A stretch of 64,000 bases of DNA from Nitrospina sp. (GTDB taxonomy: Bacteria; Nitrospinota; Nitrospinia; Nitrospinales; JACRGP01), in contig JACAVV010000017.1 of NCBI GenBank assembly GCA_024648695.1, positions 1 to 64,000 on the forward strand, written 5' to 3'. Position 1 is the stretch's first letter, and each line of letters starts with the position of its first letter. Positions 1 through 7,700 of this stretch are shown here, piece after piece. Both the position numbers and the translations under genes were made by a program. The notes beneath the pieces were generated by a model. The model was not told the DNA's origin. It saw only the letters and a program-made list of their open reading frames with translations, and ran no database searches.

Positions 1-2
1 GT

Positions 3-92
3 GAAAAGTACCTCAAAAGTTCCCTAAATTTCTTGGTCGAAATTCGGGCGCGTTTTAAAATCGGGTTTCGCCGCTTCATAACTACATTTTAG
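3..92 (+). CDS. possible 3' end of an upstream gene (partial)
   Basis: From the left edge, frame 3 is open for 29 codons and ends in TAG at 90-92. The predicted tail is basic and aromatic (ending RRFITTF). The other two forward frames stop within the first 30 bases. This could be the C-terminus of a gene that begins outside the window, but so short a stretch cannot be told from chance. Confidence 0.3.
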   Translation, partial: EKYLKSSLNFLVEIRARFKIGFRRFITTF

Positions 93-141
93 CCCTCTTT
101 GGAGGACGTTAACTAGTCATGAACCTTATTTTCTAAACACA

Positions 142-774
142 ATGCGGATTGAAACCAAATTAATCCTGATCATGGGATTGATACTCATTTCTGCATTAGG
201 GAATGGTGGAATTCTGTGGGCCCTGCTGTTGTTCGGTATCTTGTTCATTCGCGCGGCTGGACTTGGAATTCCTCAATTATTGAAAAATTTAAAATCTTAT
301 CGATGGTTTGTTCTTTTCATCGTGGTCGTTCCTATTTTGTCTACACCTGGAGAGCCTTTGCTGTCAGTCACCTGGTTTCCATTCGAAATCAGTAGAGAAG
401 GTTGGAATCAAGGTTGGATGTCGGGTGGCCGGGTTCTGCTGATGTTTATGTGGTCCTGGATTTTGCTTCAGACCACAACTCCGGAGGCTTTGGTGGAAAC
501 GGTGGAGTACTGGACCTCCCGGTTTGTCAAAACAGATTCTTCTTTAAAGGAATTTTTGGTGGTGGGAGTTTTGGCTTTTCAAATGATTCCACTCATTTGG
601 CAACAGATAGAAGAGGAACTCAGTAAGCGGTTGGTTTTTAAAAGGTTTGAAAACCAAACAATTCTAAAAAAACTAAGAGGACTGACTTTGCAGAGCGTCT
701 CCTTGCTGGTAAAGGTGTTTCTGGATCATAAAAAAGTGGTCGAAAACATTAAAGCAGGGCATAACGGAGTTTGA
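142..774 (+). CDS. EcfT/CbiQ-like membrane protein of an ECF-type transporter
   Basis: This is a 210-residue hydrophobic protein. Membrane segments lie near residues 5-35 and 55-70, and there is another around 95-112. The stretch GGRVLLMFMWSWILLQTTTPEALVE (residues about 95-119) has the pattern seen in the T component of energy-coupling-factor importers, where a helix ends in TTxPEXLXXA. The C-terminal third is charged, as expected of the cytoplasmic coupling helices. I do not see the usual Ala-Arg-Gly coupling motif, which makes the assignment tentative. No ATPase or substrate-binding S component is in the window; they could lie to the left of the edge. The ATG at 142 has no close ribosome site: a GGAGG at 101-105 is too far upstream, and a five-codon ATG frame at 119 lies between. 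The HD hydrolase gene starts 40 nt downstream on the same strand. Confidence 0.6.
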   Translation: MRIETKLILIMGLILISALGNGGILWALLLFGILFIRAAGLGIPQLLKNLKSYRWFVLFIVVVPILSTPGEPLLSVTWFPFEISREGWNQGWMSGGRVLLMFMWSWILLQTTTPEALVETVEYWTSRFVKTDSSLKEFLVVGVLAFQMIPLIWQQIEEELSKRLVFKRFENQTILKKLRGLTLQSVSLLVKVFLDHKKVVENIKAGHNGV

Positions 775-814
775 GAGATGTTTCGAATAATAATCACTTC
801 AGGAAAATAGGGTT

Positions 815-1399
815 ATGGAATTATCCAACAAGTTTAACGATGCTTTGAATTACGCGTTCCTCCTGCACAGGAATCAAAAACGTAAGGGGAGTGATATACC
901 TTATATGTCGCATTTACTAATCGTTTCCGGTACGGTTTTGGAATGGGGACAAACGGAGGATGAGGTGATTGCCGCGCTTTTACATGATTCCGTAGAGGAT
1001 CACCCACGCGAAGGGAAAACCAGGGTAGAGATCCGTGAAAAATTTGGTGCAAATGTCCTTCAATGGATCGAAGAATGTTCCGATTCCCAGGAAATCCCCA
1101 AGCCGCCCTGGAAAGAGAGAAAAGTCAAGCATTTGAAGCATATGGACACCATGTCATCCACAGGCCTGTTGATTTCTCTCAGTGATAAACTGCATAACCT
1201 GGGATGCATATTGAAGGATTATGAGTTGATTCAGGATAAGATTTGGGACCGGTTTAAAGGTGGTAGAGATGGAACTTTGTGGTATTACCAGTCGGTGGCT
1301 AACATTTTTATTAAAAAGGACACGTTGCCCGGTATTCTCGTAAAAGAGTTTATTAAAGGCGTGAATCGATTAGAAGAGGTTGCCGGAAAAAAAACCTGA
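815..1399 (+). CDS. HD-domain hydrolase of the RelA/SpoT (ppGpp hydrolase-like) type
   Basis: This 194-residue soluble protein resembles stand-alone HD hydrolases related to the hydrolase half of SpoT and to MESH1. Visible metal and catalytic positions are H33 (SHL), the H57-D58 pair in LLHDSVED, and D124 in SLSDKLHNLG, which corresponds to the ADRLHN motif of SpoT enzymes. There is no synthetase, TGS or ACT domain, so a small alarmone hydrolase or a related nucleotide phosphohydrolase is the likely role. An AGGAAAATAGGG stretch just before the ATG supports this start. It follows the EcfT-like gene by 40 nt and may be cotranscribed with it. Substrate is inferred, not shown. Confidence 0.75.
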   Translation: MELSNKFNDALNYAFLLHRNQKRKGSDIPYMSHLLIVSGTVLEWGQTEDEVIAALLHDSVEDHPREGKTRVEIREKFGANVLQWIEECSDSQEIPKPPWKERKVKHLKHMDTMSSTGLLISLSDKLHNLGCILKDYELIQDKIWDRFKGGRDGTLWYYQSVANIFIKKDTLPGILVKEFIKGVNRLEEVAGKKT

Positions 1400-1503
1400 A
1401 CCCTCCTAAGAACCTGAGTATGAATTTGCGCCTCTTCTTCCCACCACTGATGATAGGCGAAGGTTCTGGAATTGAAGGACTTGATTGCCCGTCGATTTCT
1501 TGA

Positions 1504-1914
1504 TCACTGTGTCCAAATAAATTTATGGTGGCTTGCCCGAGCCAGGTCTTCTGCTAGTTGCTTGGAGATTCGAACAATCAAGCCTGGTGCATTTTCAAAC
1601 TCCAGTAGAATCTCGGGTCTAATCCGGCCTTTCGCTAGATGAGCACTGATTTCACACCAGGGAACAAAAACTGATGGATGGCCCAACCGCATTAACATCA
1701 TTACCGAGATGAACAGGCCCTGGTCGTTTGCACCAAAATTCAAACAACCGTTATAGTGGCCCCAAAACCCCATCTTGGCTGACTTCAGGTGAAATCGTGA
1801 ACCTGAAAATTCTCCTTTGACAGGATATGCCTTCGCCAGATTTTCCCAACCACTGGTTTTGCCAAGAATCAAACAGGTCCCAATCCAAACAATTGCCAAA
1901 ATGAAAAATTCCAT
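1504..1914 (-). CDS. hypothetical membrane-anchored protein
   Basis: I do not recognise this 136-residue protein. An N-terminal hydrophobic segment (residues 2-18) looks like a membrane anchor or uncleaved signal. The rest is a soluble domain with a central MLMRLGHPSVFVPW segment and a charged C-terminal half. It lies 21 nt downstream of cysH on the same strand and is probably cotranscribed, but nothing in its sequence points to sulfur metabolism. Coding is supported by the strong start context after cysH and by the absence of a better frame. Confidence 0.6.
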   Translation of the reverse strand: MEFFILAIVWIGTCLILGKTSGWENLAKAYPVKGEFSGSRFHLKSAKMGFWGHYNGCLNFGANDQGLFISVMMLMRLGHPSVFVPWCEISAHLAKGRIRPEILLEFENAPGLIVRISKQLAEDLARASHHKFIWTQ

Positions 1915-1935
1915 AACCTATTGAAATTTAAAGCC

Positions 1936-2628
1936 TTACCTGGGTCTATGCAGGCCACATTCTTTATGGTCCGGGTTTTCCCACCACCAGCGGCCGGCGC
2001 GTATATCTTCACCGGGCAGGATGGGTCGCGTGCAAGGGGCACACCCGATACTGGGGTAATCTTTTTTATGCAAGGGATTGGTGGGAACCTTGTGGGTGGA
2101 GATGTATTCCTCAACCTGGGCCAGGGTCCAGTCGGCCAAAGGACTGATTTTAGTAAGGTTAGGGTTTCCGGGATCAATTTCCACCTTGGGGGTGTCGGTG
2201 CGTGTGAGGCTTTGTTCGCGCCGCATGCCAGTCACCCAGGCGTCTCTGCCGGACAACGCCCTTTGCAGAGGCTCTACTTTACGGATTTGGCAACACTCTT
2301 TTCGGTTTTCCAGGCTTTCGCGAAAGGAGTAAAACCCTTTTTCGTTTTCAAGAGACTGGACATCCTCAAATTTGGGGAAATAACTTTCAATGCTCATTCC
2401 ATAATGGCTTCGGACCCGGTCCATGATCTGGTACGTTTCCTCATGCAAACGCCCTGTGTCCAGAGTGAACACTGTAATAGAAGCATTCAGTTTGGATACC
2501 ATGTCAATCAGTACCATATCTTCCAGGCCAAAACTTGAAGCCAAAGCGATATTTGAAAAAGAGGTGGAGGCCCATTCCAGAATTTTCTGAGCCGACTTTG
2601 TTTCCAGATCCTTTAAGTTAGCTGACAC
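1936..2628 (-). CDS. cysH: adenylyl-sulfate (APS) reductase, assimilatory CysH type
   Basis: The enzyme reduces activated sulfate (APS) to sulfite with thioredoxin in cytoplasmic sulfate assimilation. The 230 residues match the usual length. An iron-sulfur cysteine pair lies in ECCQIRKVEPL (C112-C113) and a second in GCAPCTRP (C196, C199). These four cysteines distinguish the [4Fe-4S] APS reductases from the PAPS reductases that lack the cluster. The catalytic cysteine is in the C-terminal ECGLH motif (C224). An SSFGLED stretch near residue 31 fits the pyrophosphate-binding loop of the adenylyl-binding fold. The start is GTG at 2628, preceded by a clear AAGGAG five to six bases upstream. No other sulfate-assimilation genes (cysD, cysN, cysI) are nearby. 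Confidence 0.92.
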   Translation of the reverse strand: MSANLKDLETKSAQKILEWASTSFSNIALASSFGLEDMVLIDMVSKLNASITVFTLDTGRLHEETYQIMDRVRSHYGMSIESYFPKFEDVQSLENEKGFYSFRESLENRKECCQIRKVEPLQRALSGRDAWVTGMRREQSLTRTDTPKVEIDPGNPNLTKISPLADWTLAQVEEYISTHKVPTNPLHKKDYPSIGCAPCTRPILPGEDIRAGRWWWENPDHKECGLHRPR

Positions 2629-3312
2629 AATATCTCCTTCAAAAAGTATTTATCACAAGTTTTTAAAAAAAATCCAACAGGTCGAAAGGCAAAAATAAAT
2701 CGAGACCCTCCTAACATTCGCTGAAGACCCATTCTTTAACATCCATTCGCAGAGAAAACAAGGGTAAAGGCCACTTTTATCTTGACTTTGAAAATAGTTT
2801 TATGGTTAGATTTACGGCCCATTAAAACAAAATCGATGAAGGGTTACAGTGTTTTTCCTAGGGCTCTTAATCTGATTTATTAATAGTATCAAGACACGAC
2901 CGTAGTTCCTGAGGCCCTTATTATTATAGAGTTACACAATCCTGAGCGGCACCCATTTTTATCTTCGCGGTGTTTTTCATGTTTACATTTTTTGTTTGTT
3001 CAATCACTGGATCTTTATAAAAAAGGATGTTTATAAATCTATTTAGATTCAAAAAAACAAATGCTTATGGTTAGCGCTGGGTGAATTTTAATGAATAGGC
3101 ATTGGGTTCCTGATTGAAAACTTTGCAAAAGGGTTGAAAAGGATTCTTGGGGTCGATTCCAAGAATGTGTATACTTACGATTAAATATTTTTAAGGAAGC
3201 CTCTAATAGTTTGATATTTAATTGCAATGGACTTTCAGTGTTGGAACCTTCCAGAGCCCGGAAAAATAATTTTTCAGGGTTAAGAGGCGGACCGGGATTA
3301 AAAAACATAAGG
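2629..3312. other. non-coding region between cysH and the HtrA gene
   Basis: This AT-rich interval of about 680 bases separates two divergent genes, so it should hold promoters for both. A TTGACT hexamer at about 2782 followed 18 bases later by TTAGAT is a weak sigma-70-like candidate, but it lies more than 500 bases from the HtrA start. Small open frames on either strand look like chance. No RNA gene or convincing hairpin is seen. Confidence 0.5.
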
Positions 3313-4686
3313 ATGGTTGCCCCCATGAGGAGTTTTGGGGTTAAGGTCATTGTAACGGTTTTGGCCTTGTTGCTGTATTCAGGAAACTATCAAATCGGGC
3401 TGGCAAAAAGTCAGGGCGGTTTGGGGATTTTGGAGCAGTTTGAATCGGCCCTGGTGGACTTGGCTGGAAATGCCTTGCCGAAAGTGGTTAGTCTGTCTCC
3501 CTATGTTCCTCCATCTCCATCGATATTGCGCAGGGACGACAAGCGTGGTCGGCCCACAAACTCTGCGGCGGGGGTGATTGTTGATGGGAAAAATGGTTTC
3601 ATTGTAACAAACAGTCACGTTGTTAGAGGGAATGATTTAATTCAGGTGACATTTTTTGATGGTGAAAAAGTAGTGGCTCATGTGGTTGGTGAAGATGAAG
3701 ATACGGATCTGGCGGTGGTAAAGGTGGATCTGGACCGTGAGCTTCCTTCCGCTGTTTTTGGAGATTCCAGCAAGGTAAAAGTCGGTCAAATGGTGATGGC
3801 GATCGGCAATCCCTATGGCCTGGAGGAAACCGTCACCTTTGGGTTGGTCAGTGGTCTCAACCGCGAAAATATCAACCTTTCCCGTTATGAAGATTTTATT
3901 CAAACCGATGCCTCCATCAATCCCGGCAATAGTGGCGGAGCCTTGATGAATATTTATGGGGAAGTTGTTGGAATCAATACCGCCATTATCAATTACGCGC
4001 AAAATATCGGTTTCGCCATCCCTTCCAATACAGTTCAATCCATATATAAAGATCTGGTGGCCCACGGTGAAGTTCGCAGAGGTTGGTTGGGAGTGGGCAT
4101 TGAGTCGGTAACCGATGAAATTGCTAAAAACAAGCAGGGCAAAAAGGGGGAAGGGGTTTATGTGAACTCCGCTTTCGAAAAGGATCCTGCATACAAATCA
4201 GGAATTCGCAAAGGCGATATTATACTGAAAATTGGCGGGGCTTTGGTGAGCACACCTAACCAGTTGATTCGTATGGTAGGTGCCGTCCATCCGGGTCAAA
4301 AAGTGGATCTGGAGATTTTGCGAAACGGAAAAAAGAAACGATTGTCCGTAAAACTGGGTCGCAAGGAAGAGGGAACCCTGTTTTCGGCTATTCCTGACAA
4401 ACCCGAGTCGTTCTGGGGATTTGATGTTTATGATCCCAATGAATCCTCGGAAAACGATTCTCTGGTTCCTGTTCAGCAAGGCGTGGTCGTCTCTCAAATC
4501 ATACCCAAAAGCAGTGCTTTCAAAGGAGGTTTGAGGGTGGGAGATTTGATCAAGTCCTTGAATGGAGAGCCGGTTTCATCCAAGGACGAATTGTTCAGAT
4601 CGATGAAACACATTTTAGAGGGAAGCGGTGTTTCCCTTTTGGTGATAAGAGATAATGAGTCTCTGAATTTGGAGCTCAATAGGTAA
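3313..4686 (+). CDS. HtrA/DegP-family periplasmic serine protease
   Basis: This periplasmic protease and chaperone for misfolded envelope proteins has a trypsin-like domain and two PDZ domains. Counting from the ATG at 3313 (457 residues), a signal peptide occupies about residues 6-32. The catalytic triad is H102 (NSHVV), D132 (DTDLAVV) and S207 (NPGNSGGAL). PDZ1 is near 235-335 and PDZ2 near 370-457. The frame is open upstream to a TTG at 3211, but that form would bury the signal sequence, so I prefer 3313; an ATG at 3325 is also possible. The multicopper oxidase gene starts 46 nt after the stop with no terminator between, which suggests cotranscription and a role in quality control of that very large exported protein. 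Confidence 0.9.
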   Translation: MVAPMRSFGVKVIVTVLALLLYSGNYQIGLAKSQGGLGILEQFESALVDLAGNALPKVVSLSPYVPPSPSILRRDDKRGRPTNSAAGVIVDGKNGFIVTNSHVVRGNDLIQVTFFDGEKVVAHVVGEDEDTDLAVVKVDLDRELPSAVFGDSSKVKVGQMVMAIGNPYGLEETVTFGLVSGLNRENINLSRYEDFIQTDASINPGNSGGALMNIYGEVVGINTAIINYAQNIGFAIPSNTVQSIYKDLVAHGEVRRGWLGVGIESVTDEIAKNKQGKKGEGVYVNSAFEKDPAYKSGIRKGDIILKIGGALVSTPNQLIRMVGAVHPGQKVDLEILRNGKKKRLSVKLGRKEEGTLFSAIPDKPESFWGFDVYDPNESSENDSLVPVQQGVVVSQIIPKSSAFKGGLRVGDLIKSLNGEPVSSKDELFRSMKHILEGSGVSLLVIRDNESLNLELNR

Positions 4687-4732
4687 GTAGTTTAGTTTGT
4701 AGGTATTTTATCAATGTGCATGGAGGTTACAA

Positions 4733-7700
4733 ATGGTCGTTCGTTCATGTAAATGGAAAAGGTTCTGGCAAGCCCTGGTTATCGGGGGATTGTCACTTGG
4801 ACTGTGTCTGCCTGCGGTAGGTGCGGTGCCGGATGCCGGCAAGGATGCAGAAACATCCTCCCAGAATCGGCCTGCCTGGCTTGAAAAGCTGGAAAGGCAA
4901 ATTGATTTTGAAGAAGCTATGGAAGGTAAAGAGGGTCTTCAGGATCGGTTAGATAACACAATGAAAAAGTTGATGGACAACTTGAAAGGCAAAGTGATGG
5001 AACATGCCACCCCCGCTTCCGAGGGTGGAGCGTTTCATGAGTCCTGGGCCGCCCATCAGTTGGGTCAGGGTTACCTGCTTGGGCCTACGGAAGTTGCCGA
5101 CAAGGTGTTCAAGGGCGCGCATTGTCCCAGTTCTGCTCCGGTGAAATCCTATGAGATTTCAGCAATCAACGTGGAAGTTACGTTGAACCAATGGGGCGAT
5201 TATTATCCTGGGTATATGTATGTATTGACTAAAAACGTCGAGCAGGTTCGCAAGGATGAAGAACGTAACGCGGCCGCCCGCGAGGATGAAAATGATCCGG
5301 GTGCGGTTTCAAACGGCCTTCAGGGTGACGTGATCCAACCGATTGTTTTGCGTGGTAATCAAGGTGATTGTGTTCGCTTTAAAGTTCATAACGAAGTAGA
5401 AGATGAAGATATCGCTTTTCAGGTTAACGGATCAGGTATTATCATCAGTGAGTCCGGTTTGCCGGCCAGTGCGGCGTCGCCTGGAGCCGTTATCCATTCT
5501 GGCGAAGAGCAGGACTTTGAATGGTACATTCCAATTGACGAACAGGAAGGCGCGCACATGATTCAGAGTCATGCGGGTCGAGATCCTTCTTCTCTTGGTT
5601 TGATTGGCGCTTTTATTGTTGAGCCTGCGGGTTCCCGCTATCTGGATCCGTTGAATAATAATGCACCTTTGGAATCTGGTTGGGAAGCTACAATTGCTAA
5701 CGACGATTCGAAGGATTTTCGTGAATTTGTATTGTTTTATCATGAAGTGGGTGACGAATCTTTCCGTCCCCTGAACCGTCATGGTGAAATGATTCCTCAG
5801 CGTGACCCTCAAACCGATGCCTATCGACCTTCTGCCCGTGCGATGAACTACCGCAGTGAGCCTTTCGGTATCAATAACCTTGCGGTTCAGGAAAAGCATT
5901 TTCATTTTGAAGATGAATCCCTGGCTTATAGTTCTTATACATTTGGTGACGCACCCACCACGATTCCAAGATCGTATTTGGGTGACCCCGCGAAATTCCG
6001 CCTGATTCATGGTGGTGGTGAAGTTTTCCACTCCCATCATCCTCATGGGGGAACCATTCGTTGGACCCGTTCTCCGAAACGTGAAGTTCAACTGACAAAC
6101 TTGACCACGGCGGCCTGGAACGGTCCTGTTAAATATCCTGTGGTTCGTACCACCACTGACCGTGTGGACGTAGAAGTTATCGGTCCTTCCGAAGCTCTCG
6201 ACCTGGAAACCGAGTGTGGTTCCGGATTGTGTCAGCGGTTGGCAGGTGACTTTTTGTTCCATTGTCACGTAGCACATCACTATGTTGCGGGAATGTGGGG
6301 TTATTGGCGTGTGTACAACACTTTGCAAGATGGAAACTATCCTTCGGGTAGTACAGATGTGATGCCTCCTTTGGCTGAACTTCCTGACCGCAAAGGAAGA
6401 ATTCCCAAGCCCATCACTTCTGATCAAATCGTTGGTAAAACAATGGATTGGTTTGGTAAGAAGTTTAAAGTGGTTGGAGAAGGAGCCAGTGACTGGAGTA
6501 AAGAGATTCCGGTTGTTAATATTAAGGATTGGGTAAAATACATGTTGCCGCCTCAGGGCAAACCCGGTCATACGGATGATCCTAAGGGACAGATTCTAGC
6601 TTATGATGGATCTGTTTGGGATTACGACTGGAAAGGAAATCAGGCTCTTTCCGAGCGTGAATCCATTGTTAAATGGCCTAAATACAAATCTCCGCATCCT
6701 GGTGAGCGTCATCCGTTGTTGTTTGCTCCGGGAACCGGAAAGCTGGCGTGGCCTCATATGAACCCACATTTTGGTAAGCGGGTGCCTTTTGCGCGTCATC
6801 ATGGTGGAGCTCCCTGGTTGGAACCTTTCCATATCGCGAAGGATAATGGCCAGTTAGTTACGGAGTCAGGTAGTAATAAGACAGCCGCTAATACGGAAAC
6901 CTCTTCTCCGGCAAAACCGGGTGAGCAGGGCCGTTGGAGTTTATGTCCTCCTGGTGCAGGACGAAAGCAGTATAATCTTCATTTCATCAATACGCCGATT
7001 GAGCTTTCTGGAGCAGTGGGTGAAACCAAACCGATCGTTGATAAATATGGTTTGATTTATGTCATTGATGAAGAGATGGCTGAAGTCAAAGCTGATCCCA
7101 AAAAGGCTTGGCCTTTGGTTATTCGTGCCAATGTTTACGATTGCGTAGACGTTCTTCTGTCCAGTGAATGGGATGATGATGATTTCACCAACTTCCAGAT
7201 GTCCAAAGTGAATATTCATCCCCATTTCTTCCAGTTCGATAATCAGGCCTCGGATGGTGTTATCTCTGGATTCTCTTATGATCAGTCTATGCGTTCCTAC
7301 ACTCAGTTCACTAAGAAAGAAAAAAATGGACATCATGTAGGTATGCCCGTTCCGATGAATGCGAAACTGACCGCGGATGTGAAATCTGGGTCGGATTCTG
7401 TTGAAATCGAAATGGCTCATGGCGCGACTCCGTACCATGTAGGTGCTGATATTATCGTTGGTATAGCGCAACCCAATAAAAAGGATGCGCGTTGGATCAA
7501 ATCCATCGATCCGGAACCTTTGAAAGCTAAAGATGGTAAGTACAAAATCACTTTCACCGAGCCATTGACTCATAGCCACAAAAAGGGCGAAATCGTAACG
7601 ACAGAATATGTTCGGTATCGCTGGTGGGTGGATGCAGATGTTGGCTTGGTGTTCTGGCATGACCACGCATTTGGTGCAACTACGTGGCCGCATGGTGGTA

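Noticed and set aside
119-136. A five-codon ATG frame (MNLIF) with GGAGG upstream, before the EcfT-like gene
   Set aside because: Too short to be taken as a leader peptide, and the spacing from GGAGG is about 13 bases. It could be chance.
5432-6571. A long 379-codon open frame on the minus strand inside oxidase copy 1, with similar ones in copy 2
   Set aside because: It is antisense to a clearly coding gene, is low in known motifs, and arises from codon bias of the real frame. The real frame has signal peptide, copper motifs and a paralogue.
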